A stretch of DNA of 64,000 nucleotides from Marinobacter fuscus (GTDB lineage Bacteria; Pseudomonadota; Gammaproteobacteria; Pseudomonadales; Oleiphilaceae): the NCBI RefSeq assembly GCF_003007675.1, contig NZ_PXNP01000104.1, positions 62,001 through 126,000 of the forward strand, given 5' to 3'. Below, one piece after another: positions 16,958 through 26,814 of the stretch. A program made the translations under genes and the position numbers. How positions within the stretch are numbered: the stretch's first letter is position 1; every line of letters starts with the position of its first letter. The notes beneath the pieces are model-generated. The model was not told the origin of the DNA. It saw only the letters and a list, made by a program, of their open reading frames with translations, and did no database searches.

Positions 16958-19234
16958 TTACCGGGTTTCTGCCGAGAAATACAGGTGAGCGCTTTTTTTA
17001 CTGAAGCTCAGGGTATCGCCATTGGCGAAGCAAACTTCAAATGCGCTTTCGTCTTCGGAAACCACGGTGCCTATACCAAAAATAGCATGTACGACACGGG
17101 TTTGTTGCCAGATTAGTTGTGTTTCAGTCGTGGTCTGCGGAACCTCACCCTGCAGGGTGAGCCCGGCACGCCGGGCATAACGCTGGCTGATCGGGGTAAT
17201 CGGGCTGTCTAGCTTGAGGGCTTGGCCCGCCAGGGCATGACGGCTGTCCATGTGTTGCCCGAGTTCGCGACAAAGCTCGAAACACAGTTCACTGACGAAA
17301 CGGCTCGGGCCCTGTTCACCAGCCAGGTGAGGGGTGGCCGGGGCAGGCCGGGTGATCAGGTGCAGACTGTGGCGGGTTCGGGTCATACCCACGTATAGCA
17401 GGCGGCGTTCGCTCTCCAGCAGTGCCCGGGCATTGTCCTGGGGGCGGGGGCTGTACGGCAGATATTTCTCCTGCAGGCCCGGGATGATCACCAGTGGCCA
17501 CTCCAGGCCCTTGGTACGGTGAATAGTAGATAGCAGTACGCCTTCATCCTGCTGTGCACCGGCCTGTTGCTTGAGGTTGGCCAGGTGATCCAGCGTGGCG
17601 TCGGCATTCAGCCCCAGGCCCTTGAGGTAGTCCCGGAAGCCCTGAATGGTATCAATGCGTTCTTCGGCCGAATCGTGGGTCAGGGCCAGGCTGCGCAGGC
17701 CCTCATAGAGATCGGTGTGCTCGGCATAGACGGTCAGCAGGCCAGCCACCGGGCCCTGATGGCCCGCCAGTTGCTGCAGCACTTCGCCCAGTTTTTTCAG
17801 TTTCTTGGCCGCCATTGGCGCCAGGGCATCGAACTCCAGGCCGAGCAGCCGTTGGTGCCAGCCGTGATCCGAGGCGGCGAGAAATTGCGCCAGATTCTCC
17901 AGTTCCGGTTCTTTCAGCCCGACGTGGGGGAATCGTAGCAGCTGCCGTGCGATGTCCAGCCGGTCGGTATCGGCCAGCGTTGGTAAACGCCCGGTGACCA
18001 CCAGCAGCAGGCCGGTAATGGCCTGGACTTCCCGGCTGAACAGGGCACCCTTGCCGGAGTCAATACGGTAGGGAATCTGCTCGGCCAGCAGTTTCAGTTC
18101 GATCGGCACGCTTTGACTCCAGACCCGGAACAGGATGGCGCCCTGTTGGCGCATGGCCTCTGGCTGCTGCGCCAGTATCCGGAGCACCTGGTCGCCGTCG
18201 TTGTTACTGCGGTGCAGTTCGATGTTGGTGGCCGGTGTGCCCGGATGGGCGTGGCACATAACGTCCCGGCGGCCGGTGTTATGGCTGATCAGATGGTTGG
18301 CCAGCAGCGCCACCCTGTGGCCATAACGGAAGGTGTAGCTCAGAGTCTGCTCCAGCGGGCTTTCGAATTCGTCGCTGAATTTGCGCAGGATGAACTCCGG
18401 CCGGGCACCCCGAAATTCGTAGATGGTCTGGTCGGGGTCGCCCACCACGGTTACCCGGGCCCGGTCGCCCGCCACGTAACGCAACAACAGGTGCTGGATT
18501 TCGTTGGTGTCCTGGTATTCATCCACCAGAATCAGATCCATCTTGTTACCCACCAGTCGTTGCAGGGGTGGGTTCTGGTGGATGGCCATGACCGGCTCAT
18601 ACAGCATATCGGCATAGCTGATGCGGCTGTGGCCTTTGCGCCATTGTTCAAAGCTGTGGAACAGGTCGATCAGGTAGCGGTGTTTGTCGGAAAACCCCAG
18701 TTCCTCGAAAACCACCTCGGCGGGCGCCAGCCCGGTTTTTACCCGGTCGATGAAACCGGTGGCGGTCTCGACAAACTCTTTCTTGTTGCGGCGGATTTCC
18801 CCCGCCAGCTCCTCTGGTGCCAGCCGACGGGTGAGCAGCCAGGCCTGGTAGCCGATTTCCTGATCGGTCAGAATCTTCTCGGAGAACCCCGGCAAATAGC
18901 CTTCCCGGACAAAGCGTTTGTATAACCGCAGCCCCATGGCGTGGTAGGTGCGGATTTCCGGCAGCGCCAGCCCGGATTGATCACATACCGAATGCAGTTT
19001 ACGTTCGAAGTCTACCTTTGCGCTGCGGTTGAACATCAGCACCAGCATACGGTCGGGGTCGTGACCCTGGGTCAGCAGATAACGAATGCGCCAGGCCAGA
19101 GTGGAAGTTTTGCCGCTGCCCGCCACGGCGGTAATGACCGCGTGCTCGTAACCCGCGGTAATGATGGCGCGCTGTTCCTCGGTGAGGTAGTCGGGCAGGG
19201 GCAGAGTGTCTGGAGTCTGGGGTCTGGTTGGCAT
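16958..19234 (-). CDS. UvrD/Rep-family ATP-dependent DNA helicase
   Basis: From ATG 19234 the protein has 758 residues; a 27-residue extension to ATG 19315 is possible, but it lacks a ribosome site and looks non-conserved. Superfamily 1 motifs are present in order: Q-motif LTEEQRAII, Walker A AVAGSGKTST, motif II LVDEYQDTN, motif III GDPDQTIYEFRGA and motif VI RLLYVGMTRTRHSLHL. The C-terminal tail (HAIFGIGTVVSED) resembles the basic Tudor-like tail of UvrD/PcrA. It is distinct from the bona fide uvrD at 33.2 kb and is probably a second repair or replication-restart helicase. It is divergent from tmcA. Confidence 0.85.
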   Translation of the reverse strand: MPTRPQTPDTLPLPDYLTEEQRAIITAGYEHAVITAVAGSGKTSTLAWRIRYLLTQGHDPDRMLVLMFNRSAKVDFERKLHSVCDQSGLALPEIRTYHAMGLRLYKRFVREGYLPGFSEKILTDQEIGYQAWLLTRRLAPEELAGEIRRNKKEFVETATGFIDRVKTGLAPAEVVFEELGFSDKHRYLIDLFHSFEQWRKGHSRISYADMLYEPVMAIHQNPPLQRLVGNKMDLILVDEYQDTNEIQHLLLRYVAGDRARVTVVGDPDQTIYEFRGARPEFILRKFSDEFESPLEQTLSYTFRYGHRVALLANHLISHNTGRRDVMCHAHPGTPATNIELHRSNNDGDQVLRILAQQPEAMRQQGAILFRVWSQSVPIELKLLAEQIPYRIDSGKGALFSREVQAITGLLLVVTGRLPTLADTDRLDIARQLLRFPHVGLKEPELENLAQFLAASDHGWHQRLLGLEFDALAPMAAKKLKKLGEVLQQLAGHQGPVAGLLTVYAEHTDLYEGLRSLALTHDSAEERIDTIQGFRDYLKGLGLNADATLDHLANLKQQAGAQQDEGVLLSTIHRTKGLEWPLVIIPGLQEKYLPYSPRPQDNARALLESERRLLYVGMTRTRHSLHLITRPAPATPHLAGEQGPSRFVSELCFELCRELGQHMDSRHALAGQALKLDSPITPISQRYARRAGLTLQGEVPQTTTETQLIWQQTRVVHAIFGIGTVVSEDESAFEVCFANGDTLSFSKKSAHLYFSAETR

Positions 19235-19336
19235 GGCCGGTATTGTACTGGCCAACTGGCAGCGCGGATAGCGCTCGCGCATAATCCGAGCAGGAACCCG
19301 GTGGTGCCCGGGCATGGACAGAACTTAAGACGGCAT

Positions 19337-21478
19337 ATGGAATTATCTGAACTTACTGATCTGCGCAGTCTGGTGGTTGCTCTGGCTAAGAGCGGCCAGC
19401 GCCGGTTGGTGCTGGTGGAAGGCGAGCCTGAAAGGTGCCGTACCCGGGCTGTCCGGCTGGTACAGACGCTGGCGGAAACAGATGGGCTCTGGGTGGGCGA
19501 AACTGTAGATGCTGAGCGCGCCGGTCTTGCCTGTACGAGTGCGCGCAAGCACCGGGCTTATCTTGGCCAGGAACTGTCGGTGCTGGTTTGGGATGGCTGG
19601 AAAGGCACACCCCCGAATGCCTTTGCAGCGTTATCCGGCGCCCTGCGCGCTGGCGGCCTGTTGATCTGGCTGATGCCACCACGGGCACGATGGGGCGGCT
19701 TTGCAGACCCGGATTATGCCCGCACCGGGCTGGATCAGGCGGATCATCATCCGTTTGCCGCTCGCCTGGCGGCAGTGCTGAGTGGTGATGCATGGGTGTT
19801 GCAGTTCGGTGAGGATTCAACGTGTTCGAAAGATGCCTTGGCCGAACTCTCGGGTAGCAAGTCGCCAACGGCTTTTCGAGTTCAAACGACACCGGAGCAG
19901 CAGCAACTGATTGAGCGCCTGGTGCGCACCGGGTTAGGCCGGCGGCGGCGACCGCTGGTGGTGACCGCCGATCGTGGCCGTGGCAAGTCGGCTGCGCTGG
20001 GGATTGCCGCTGCCCGGTTGTTGCAGTCCGGGCGGGAGCGGGTGCTGGTGACCGCGCCGTCAGCGGATAACGTCGCCACCCTGTTGCGTCATGCGGCCGA
20101 TGAACTGGGAGCGCACCTGGCGCAGCAGTCTGCTACGGGCCTGACCACGACTACCGGGCAGGAAGTGTGTTATTCGCCACCCGCCGAGTTGCTGGATCAA
20201 AAGCTCCCTGCTGAGGTGGTCATGGTGGATGAGGCGGCCGGGATACCGGCACAGTGGCTGCGGGAGATGCTACTGGGCTGGCCCCGGGTGATTTTTGCCA
20301 CCACGGTGCACGGCTATGAGGGCACCGGGCGTGGCTTCGCGCTGCGGTTTCGCCAGGTTTTGGATCGGGAAACACCGCATTGGCAGCAGCTTAATTTGAG
20401 TCAGCCGATTCGCTGGGCCAGTGGCGATCCGCTGGAACAACTGATCTCACGCCTGTTTCTGTTATCGGCGGATGCACCCGAGAACATGCCGGCGGCGGAT
20501 GCGCAGGTTCAGATTGAACACTGGTCACCCGAGTGCGCCCCTGAGACGGAACTGACAGAGGCCTTTGGCCTGCTGGTAAACGCCCACTACCGCACCACGC
20601 CAGCCGATTTGCGCCAGTGGCTGGACGATCCGCGCGCGATGAGCTGGCGGGCGACCCTGAACGGGCGAACGGTCGGCGTGCTCTGGGCGACCCGGGAAGG
20701 TGGCTTGTCACCGGAGCTGGCGGAGGACGTGACGGCCGGAAAACGACGGGTGCGGGGGCACCTGCTGGCCCAGTCGCTGGCCAACCACGGTGGTTTTGCC
20801 GACGCCGCCCGGCTGAGAACCCTGCGGGTGGTGCGCATTGCTGTATCGGAATCACAACGTCGCCGGGGGCTGGGGCGGCAACTGGTGCAGGCGGCACGAA
20901 TAGCCTGCCAGGCTGAGGGAATTGACACTTTGGGCACCAGTTTTGGTGGCGAAGTCGGGCTGCTGAGGTTCTGGCAAGGGTGTGGCCTTCAGGTGGTGCG
21001 CATGGGGTTGCGTCAGGAAGCATCGACCGGAGAGTTTCCTCTGCAGCTGCTGGCGGGCATCAGTGCCGAAGGCGAGCAATTGCAGCAGGCGTTGAGCCAG
21101 CGTTTTGCCCGCCATTGGCTGCGGCTGATGCCCGTACACTGGTCGACGCTGGAGCCGGAGCTGCTGTTGGCCATGGCCCGATCCCTACCCGGGCGAAAAG
21201 CGCTGGATCATCAGGACTGTCAGGATTTGCACCGTTTTGGCCACGGCTTCCGGGGTTATCAGCTGACCTTGCCGGTGCTTCAGGATGTATCCGCTTGTCC
21301 GTCTGTTTATGAGCAATTGTCTTTACAGGCAGATGCTGCTCTCTGGTGTCGCGCTGTGCTGCAGGGCTGGTCCTGGGCCCGCGTGCAACATGCCGGGCTT
21401 TGTCTTGGCCAGCGTGATGGCGAGCAGCGCCTGCGGGCCATGGTTCGGGCACTGATTCAGCAGAATCCGGAGTTGTGA
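19337..21478 (+). CDS. tmcA: tRNA(Met) cytidine acetyltransferase
   Basis: I start at ATG 19337, giving 713 residues against about 671 in E. coli. The order is a DUF1726-type N-terminus, an RNA-helicase-like ATPase (Walker A ADRGRGKSAALG, Walker B MVDEAAGIP), a GNAT acetyltransferase motif (VSESQRRRGLGRQLV) and a C-terminal tRNA-binding region. TmcA uses ATP and acetyl-CoA to form N4-acetylcytidine at the wobble position of elongator tRNA-Met. The open frame extends upstream into the divergent helicase region, but no better start is seen there. Confidence 0.92.
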   Translation: MELSELTDLRSLVVALAKSGQRRLVLVEGEPERCRTRAVRLVQTLAETDGLWVGETVDAERAGLACTSARKHRAYLGQELSVLVWDGWKGTPPNAFAALSGALRAGGLLIWLMPPRARWGGFADPDYARTGLDQADHHPFAARLAAVLSGDAWVLQFGEDSTCSKDALAELSGSKSPTAFRVQTTPEQQQLIERLVRTGLGRRRRPLVVTADRGRGKSAALGIAAARLLQSGRERVLVTAPSADNVATLLRHAADELGAHLAQQSATGLTTTTGQEVCYSPPAELLDQKLPAEVVMVDEAAGIPAQWLREMLLGWPRVIFATTVHGYEGTGRGFALRFRQVLDRETPHWQQLNLSQPIRWASGDPLEQLISRLFLLSADAPENMPAADAQVQIEHWSPECAPETELTEAFGLLVNAHYRTTPADLRQWLDDPRAMSWRATLNGRTVGVLWATREGGLSPELAEDVTAGKRRVRGHLLAQSLANHGGFADAARLRTLRVVRIAVSESQRRRGLGRQLVQAARIACQAEGIDTLGTSFGGEVGLLRFWQGCGLQVVRMGLRQEASTGEFPLQLLAGISAEGEQLQQALSQRFARHWLRLMPVHWSTLEPELLLAMARSLPGRKALDHQDCQDLHRFGHGFRGYQLTLPVLQDVSACPSVYEQLSLQADAALWCRAVLQGWSWARVQHAGLCLGQRDGEQRLRAMVRALIQQNPEL

Positions 21479-21557
21479 CAGTTGTGACCGGTTCGATTTA
21501 ATTCTGGTCATGTCCTGAGCAGAATAGCTGCAGACTGCAAGCAAGAGGTTTTGGATC

Positions 21558-22151
21558 ATGAGCAGGGACGCGAACAAACCAATAGCGTTAGTATTCAGTG
21601 TGGTTCTGGCGCTGTTGGCAGGGTGTGGCACGACTGGTTCAATGCCGAGCCAGCAGAAGCAACAGGCAACGCAGGTCACGGGAGATTTGCTCACGGCGGT
21701 GGTCGCCAACCGGGATCGTCAGGTGCTGAGCCTCTTGTCAGCAGGGGTTGCGCCGGATCAGCCTGGAGCCTCTGGCGAAACGCCGCTGATGCTGGCGGCG
21801 GCCAGTGGCAATCGTCGCATCGTACGTTTGCTGCTGGCTGCGGGCGCTAAGGTTAATGCGGTGGACAAAGATGGGTATTCGCCGGTGATGCATGCTGCGG
21901 CGCAAGGGCATTTGTCGGTGGTGCGGGCGTTATTGGCGGCTGGTGCCAACGTTAATGTCAGCCAGGATGGCGAATCTCTGCTGATGAAAGTGGTGGGCAG
22001 CGGAGACCTGCTGACGGCTGAAATGCTCTTGGCCGCTGGAGCGGATGTGCACTATCGGGGCGGTCAGGGCGTGACCGCACTGGATATTGCCCGCACCCGC
22101 GGCTTCCAGGAACTGGAAATGTTGCTGAGACAGGCAGGTGCGGGGCGCTGA
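21558..22151 (+). CDS. Ankyrin-repeat lipoprotein
   Basis: The 197-residue protein begins with a short hydrophobic signal ending in the lipobox LLAGC (lipidated Cys23), so it should be membrane-anchored and face the periplasm. About four ankyrin repeats follow (GETPLMLAAASGN, GYSPVMHAAAQGH, GESLLMKVVGSGD, GVTALDIARTRGF), each with the LLLAAGA turn. Ankyrin arrays are protein-binding scaffolds; the partner is unknown. It stands alone and converges with the next gene, one base separating the stops. Confidence 0.88.
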   Translation: MSRDANKPIALVFSVVLALLAGCGTTGSMPSQQKQQATQVTGDLLTAVVANRDRQVLSLLSAGVAPDQPGASGETPLMLAAASGNRRIVRLLLAAGAKVNAVDKDGYSPVMHAAAQGHLSVVRALLAAGANVNVSQDGESLLMKVVGSGDLLTAEMLLAAGADVHYRGGQGVTALDIARTRGFQELEMLLRQAGAGR

Positions 22152-22152
22152 A

Positions 22153-23262
22153 TCAGAGCCTGTCCAGTGCCATCGGGTCGGTGGCGTCGTCCCACAGCGG
22201 CGGGAAGTGCCGCTGCACCACGTCTTCGGGTACCTCTGCCACGGTAGCGTAGGACCACTTTGGGGTTCGATCCTTGTCCACCAGCAGGGCACGAATGCCC
22301 TCGGCCAGATCCGCCCTGCGGGTGCATTCCCGGGCCATGGCCAGTTCCATCCGGAACACATCTTTCAGCGACATTTGCTGGCCTTTCTGCAACTGGTTCC
22401 AGATCAGCCAGGCGGTGACCGGGCAGCCGTTTCTCAGGGTATCGATACAGGCCTGCCACCAGGGGTCGGTGCTGCCGGAACCCAGCAGTTGATCCACCAC
22501 TCCGGGCAGGGCATCGCCGGAACTTAGCCGGGCAATGGTCTGCTCGTGCTGCTCCAGATGCCCCGGCGCCAGCGCCCGATAGTCCAATGCCTCGGTCTGG
22601 TTTAGCAGGCGGAACAGACGGTTGTCGTCGGCGGCGGTTTCTCCGGTCCAGCGCTGATCCTGCAGGCTGGTTAACAGGTTGGCCTTCTGGTTGGGGTCAA
22701 TCACCATATCTGCCAGGCCTACCCGCAAGGCATCGGTCACGTTCAGCCGGGCGCCGGTCAGCCCCATGAACAGCCCGAGTCGGCCGGGTAGCCGGTTCAG
22801 AAACCAGCTGGCACCCACATCCGGGAACAGGCCGATGCTGATTTCCGGCATGGCCATGGTGACGTCCGGAGTCACCAGCCGGTAGCGGCAGGCCGACAGC
22901 AGGCCGAGGCCGCCGCCCATAACGATGCCATGGGCTAGGCCCACCACCGGTTTCGGGAATCGGTGCAGGGTGTAGTCCAGGCGATATTCCGCGGTAAAAA
23001 AGCGCCCCGGGGCATCCTGGTCGCCTTCGCCGGTTAATGCGCCGTAAAGCGCCCGGATGTTGCCACCGGCACAGAATGCCCGGTCGCCCTCTGCCTGCAA
23101 CACCACCAGGCACACTTTCGGGTCTGCTGCCCACTGCTCCAGCGCCTGCTGTGCCTGCTCGACCATGGTTTCGGTCAGCGCATTCAGGGTGCCTGGCGCA
23201 TTCAGCGTCAGCAGGCCGATATGTCCTTCCCGGCAGGGCAGTTCCCGTACCTCTACTGACAT
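22153..23262 (-). CDS. Enoyl-CoA hydratase/isomerase family; 3-hydroxyisobutyryl-CoA hydrolase-like
   Basis: The 369-residue crotonase-fold protein has the oxyanion-hole segments AFCAGGNIRAL and GIVMGGGLGLL and the ISIGLFPDVGASWFL stretch with a C-terminal LAEGIRALLVDKDRTPKW. These, and a length about 100 residues above plain enoyl-CoA hydratases, are typical of the 3-hydroxyisobutyryl-CoA hydrolase branch of valine catabolism. No other valine-pathway gene is adjacent, so the substrate is inferred from family only. Confidence 0.82.
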   Translation of the reverse strand: MSVEVRELPCREGHIGLLTLNAPGTLNALTETMVEQAQQALEQWAADPKVCLVVLQAEGDRAFCAGGNIRALYGALTGEGDQDAPGRFFTAEYRLDYTLHRFPKPVVGLAHGIVMGGGLGLLSACRYRLVTPDVTMAMPEISIGLFPDVGASWFLNRLPGRLGLFMGLTGARLNVTDALRVGLADMVIDPNQKANLLTSLQDQRWTGETAADDNRLFRLLNQTEALDYRALAPGHLEQHEQTIARLSSGDALPGVVDQLLGSGSTDPWWQACIDTLRNGCPVTAWLIWNQLQKGQQMSLKDVFRMELAMARECTRRADLAEGIRALLVDKDRTPKWSYATVAEVPEDVVQRHFPPLWDDATDPMALDRL

Positions 23263-23387
23263 GCTTCGGTTCTCCGGTATTTCAGGGATTTAATCGGTCG
23301 GATCTTGTGGTTTATTCGTACTGTCTTCCACAATGGCCAGGAGTAAAAGGGGACTATCGTCGCACGAAAGTCCTTGATCTATCACAT

Positions 23388-23415
23388 TTGAGCTCGCACC
23401 CACGTGTGCTATAAG
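23388..23415 (+). promoter_or_regulatory. Candidate sigma-70 promoter of the cytochrome c gene
   Basis: A -35 TTGAGC (23388-23393) and a -10 TATAAG (23410-23415) are separated by 16 bp, about 70 bp before the cytochrome start codon. Confidence 0.5.
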
Positions 23416-23483
23416 TGACATCTGACTTACTGACTGGTTTCATGCCGGAATGTAAACGTTAAAACGATGAGAGGGTAAACACA

Positions 23484-23819
23484 ATGAATCTGAAGCATCT
23501 CGCAGTAGCAGGTCTGTTCGCCGCTGGCGCCATGGTACCGGTTGCCTCCATGGCCGCAGGTGATATTGCCGCAGGTAAGGCCAAAGCCGCCGTTTGCGCT
23601 GCTTGCCATGGCCAGAACGGTATTTCTCAGGTACCCATCTACCCGAACCTGGCGGGCCAGAAAGAGCAGTACCTGGTTGCGTCTATGAAGGCCTACAAAG
23701 CTGGCCAGCGCCAGGGCGGCCAGGCTCCGGTGATGCAGGGCCAGGCAACGGCTCTGAGCGATGCCGATATTGCCAATCTGGCAGCCTACTACGCCAGCCT
23801 TCCGGCTGACGGTAAGTAA
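23484..23819 (+). CDS. Periplasmic class I c-type cytochrome
   Basis: The 111-residue precursor has a signal peptide ending near residue 25. One haem-attachment motif, CAACH at 38-42, and a likely distal Met84 (APVMQG) define a monohaem cytochrome of the c553/c5 type. It should shuttle electrons in the periplasm to a terminal oxidase or reductase. It is monocistronic with its own candidate promoter, and GAGAGGG precedes the ATG. Confidence 0.92.
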   Translation: MNLKHLAVAGLFAAGAMVPVASMAAGDIAAGKAKAAVCAACHGQNGISQVPIYPNLAGQKEQYLVASMKAYKAGQRQGGQAPVMQGQATALSDADIANLAAYYASLPADGK

Positions 23820-23832
23820 GCTGGCGTATTGA

Positions 23833-23852
23833 GGTGCAGCTCAGGCTGCACC
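23833..23852. terminator. Hairpin between convergent cytochrome and ppnN genes
   Basis: GGTGCAGC and GCTGCACC form a perfect 8-bp stem with a TCAG loop. It overlaps the ppnN stop codon and lies 13 bp after the cytochrome stop. There is no T-tract, so termination is plausible but unproven. Confidence 0.5.
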
Positions 23853-25229
23853 GCTGACGATCCGGTAGCAGGGCCGATAGGCTGCGCTGCCGGGCAGTTT
23901 CATCCGGTTCTGGGCAACAAACTGCTCCAGCATGGCTTCCAGAGGCTTGATCAGCGTCGGGTCTCCGGCAATTTCGAACGGCCCCTTCTGCTGTATCTGT
24001 CGAATTCCGCTTTCCTTGACGTTCCCCGCCACAATGCCGCTGAAGGCTTTGCGCAGGTTGGCTGCAATCAGGTGCGCAGGCTGCTCCCGATGTAATTCCA
24101 GGGCGCGCATATTGTCGTGATCCGGCTCGAACGGTAGCTGGAACACCGGGTCAATTTTTAGCATCCAGTTGAAGTAGTAGGCGTCCTGCATGGCCCGGCG
24201 GAAAGTTTCCACTTCCTTCATGCCGTCTTTCATGGTCTGGGCGACCCGCACCGGGTCATCGATGATGATCTCGTACTTGCTGGCGGCCTCGTCGCCCAGG
24301 GCATTGCGAATGAACTTGTCGATCATCTCGAAGTATTCGGCGTTCTCCTGGCGCCCGGTAAACACCACTGGGAAGGGCAGATCGGCATTGTCCGGGTGCA
24401 GCAGAATGCCCAGCAGGTAGAGGATTTCCTCAGCGGTACCCACGCCGCCGGGGAACACGATAACGCCGTGGCCACAGCGTACGAAGGCCTCCAGTCGTTT
24501 CTCGATGTCCGGCATGATCACCAGCTCGTTCACAATCGGGTTGGGCGCTTCGGCGCCGATGATGCCCGGCTCGGTGATGCCAATGTAGCGGCCGTTTTTC
24601 ACCCGTTGTTTGGCATGGCCAATGGTGGCGCCTTTCATCGGACCCTTCATGGCACCCGGCCCGCAGCCGGTGCAGATGCTCAGCGCCCGCAGGCCCAGCT
24701 GGTGGCCGACATCTTTGCTGTACTGGTATTCGTCATGGCTGATGGAGTGCCCGCCCCAGCACACCACCAGATCCGGCTGGCGACCGGCCTGCAGCACCCG
24801 GGCGTTACGCAGGATATGGAACACCAGGTTGGTGAGGTCTTCCGGGTCATCCTTGCGGAACCCCGCCACGGAGCCGGGCAGAGAGTGGGTGTACACAATG
24901 TCCCGTAGCACAGAGAACAGGTGCTCGCGCATCGCCCGGAGCATTTCTCCGTCAACAAAGGCATGGCCGGGGGCATTAATCAGTTCCAGTTTCAAACCGC
25001 GGGGTTGCGGCACCAGCCGGACATCAAAATCGGCGTGGATTTCCAGCAGCTCCTTGCAGTCATCAAGCTCGATACCCGTATTGAGCACCGCCAGAGCACA
25101 TTGCCGGAAGAGCCGGTACAACCCCCCTTCGCTTCGGTCCTTGAGGCGGTTGACCTCGAAATTGGAAAGTATTTCCAGGCTGCCCTCCGGAGAAACCAGG
25201 GCATTCATGGTGGATTCGGGTTCGGTCAT
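23841..25229 (-). CDS. ppnN: Pyrimidine/purine nucleotide 5'-monophosphate nucleosidase
   Basis: I choose ATG 25229, preceded by AGGAG about 10 bases upstream, giving 462 residues (E. coli PpnN/YgdH 454). The LOG-like Rossmann core shows VVCWGGHSI, the ICTGCGPGAMKGPMKGA segment and FPGGVGTAEEILYLLG, and the C-terminus ends in FVAQNRMKLPGSAAY as in PpnN. The enzyme cleaves nucleoside monophosphates to a base and ribose-5-phosphate, and the E. coli enzyme is stimulated by (p)ppGpp. It is divergent from thiI. Confidence 0.93.
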   Translation of the reverse strand: MTEPESTMNALVSPEGSLEILSNFEVNRLKDRSEGGLYRLFRQCALAVLNTGIELDDCKELLEIHADFDVRLVPQPRGLKLELINAPGHAFVDGEMLRAMREHLFSVLRDIVYTHSLPGSVAGFRKDDPEDLTNLVFHILRNARVLQAGRQPDLVVCWGGHSISHDEYQYSKDVGHQLGLRALSICTGCGPGAMKGPMKGATIGHAKQRVKNGRYIGITEPGIIGAEAPNPIVNELVIMPDIEKRLEAFVRCGHGVIVFPGGVGTAEEILYLLGILLHPDNADLPFPVVFTGRQENAEYFEMIDKFIRNALGDEAASKYEIIIDDPVRVAQTMKDGMKEVETFRRAMQDAYYFNWMLKIDPVFQLPFEPDHDNMRALELHREQPAHLIAANLRKAFSGIVAGNVKESGIRQIQQKGPFEIAGDPTLIKPLEAMLEQFVAQNRMKLPGSAAYRPCYRIVSGAA

Positions 25230-25351
25230 CGGTGGTGGAGCTCCTGATTGTTTCGGCAATGACGGATTTTGTGCCGCTCTGATGAAAGAGTACACTAAGG
25301 CCTTTCCTGCGTTTACGCTACCCGACGTTATTCCGATCAAAGCCTGTTTAT

Positions 25352-26806
25352 ATGAAATTACTGATTCGCCCCGCCCCTGAAGTTGCCATTAAAAGCAAGC
25401 CTGTCCGCCGCCAGCAGATGCGCCAGTTACGCCAGAACATCCGCAAGCTGCTGGCCCGGCTGGACCCGGACATCCAGGTGGATGGCAGCTGGGATCGGGT
25501 AGATGTGGAGGTGCCTGAAGGCCGTGGCCTGGCCGGGCCGGTGATTGATGAAATGGTGCGGATTCCCGGTATTTCCACGATTCAGGAAATCGGGGTGTTC
25601 CCGTTCATCGATCTTGACGATGTCGCGGATAAGACGGTGCAGGCCTGGGCTGAACGGCTGGCGGGTAAGACCTTTGCGGTGCGGGTACGGCGTAATGGCG
25701 ATCATGATTTCCGTTCCATTGACCTGGAGCGCAGCGTGGGCGCCGCCCTGCTGCAGGCCTCGGATGCCCGGGGTGTGGATCTGAAACAACCGGAGCAGGA
25801 AGTGCGGATTGAGGTTCGTGACGACACCTTCCACATTGCCCATCGCCGACACGAAGGGCTGGGTGGTTACCCGCTGGGCACGGTCGAGACGGTGATGACT
25901 CTGGTGTCCGGAGGCTACGATTCCTCGGTGGCGGCCTACCTGATGATGCGCCGGGGCATGCGCAGCCATTACCTGTTTTTCAACCTGGGGGGCACGGCCC
26001 ACGAGGTTGGCGTGCGGCAGGTGGCGCACTACCTGTGGGACAGGTACGGTTCCTCCCACAACGTGAAATTTATTTCGGTGCCCTTTGAGGGCGTCGTGGC
26101 CGAGATCATGCGTTCGGTCAACCATCGGCACTGGGGCGTGGTACTCAAGCGCATGATGTTGAAGGCGGCCGCTGACATTGCCCGGGATTATAACGCGGCT
26201 GGCCTGGTGATGGGCGATGCGGTGGCCCAGGTGTCGAGCCAGACTCTGACCAACCTGAACGTGGTGGATAGGGCCAGCGATGAAGTGGTGCTGCGCCCAC
26301 TGATTGCCATGGACAAACAGGAAATCATCCGTATTGCCCGGGAAATCGGCACTGAGCCGTTTGCCCGCAATATGCCGGAATATTGCGGCGTGATTTCCAG
26401 CAAGCCGGTTACCCGGGCCAAGTTGCACCGGGTGGAGCAGGAAGAAGCCGGTATGAACCCCGCAGCGCTGGCTGAGGCCATCGCCAACCGCACCGATACC
26501 ATGGTCAGCCAGTTGCTGGAAAGCACGCAAACGCCGGAAGAGGTGGAGCTTATTCAGACGCCTGCGGTGGCCGACGTCATCATCGACGTACGCCACCCGT
26601 CGGAAGAAGAACGCTCACCGCTGCGCCTGACCAACAACGATGTGCTGAAGATTCCGTTCTACGAGCTCAACCAGCAGGTGCCCGGCTTGCCAGCCGATCG
26701 CCAATACCTGCTCTATTGCGATCGCGGTTCGATGAGCCGGGTACACGCCGGGCACCTGAAAGCCGAGGGGCATGCGAACATCAAGGTTTATGCTCCGGTG
26801 GTCTGA
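25352..26806 (+). CDS. thiI: tRNA uridine 4-sulfurtransferase / thiamine thiazole sulfur carrier
   Basis: The 484-residue protein has a THUMP domain (about 60-165), the PP-loop SGGYDSSVAAY near residue 185, and a C-terminal rhodanese domain with the catalytic Cys in YLLYCDRGSMSR. The rhodanese extension marks the E. coli-type ThiI, which makes 4-thiouridine at tRNA position 8 and can supply sulfur for thiamine thiazole. It is divergent from ppnN and converges with the next gene, 8 bp between stops. Confidence 0.96.
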   Translation: MKLLIRPAPEVAIKSKPVRRQQMRQLRQNIRKLLARLDPDIQVDGSWDRVDVEVPEGRGLAGPVIDEMVRIPGISTIQEIGVFPFIDLDDVADKTVQAWAERLAGKTFAVRVRRNGDHDFRSIDLERSVGAALLQASDARGVDLKQPEQEVRIEVRDDTFHIAHRRHEGLGGYPLGTVETVMTLVSGGYDSSVAAYLMMRRGMRSHYLFFNLGGTAHEVGVRQVAHYLWDRYGSSHNVKFISVPFEGVVAEIMRSVNHRHWGVVLKRMMLKAAADIARDYNAAGLVMGDAVAQVSSQTLTNLNVVDRASDEVVLRPLIAMDKQEIIRIAREIGTEPFARNMPEYCGVISSKPVTRAKLHRVEQEEAGMNPAALAEAIANRTDTMVSQLLESTQTPEEVELIQTPAVADVIIDVRHPSEEERSPLRLTNNDVLKIPFYELNQQVPGLPADRQYLLYCDRGSMSRVHAGHLKAEGHANIKVYAPVV

Positions 26807-26814
26807 GCCACCGA

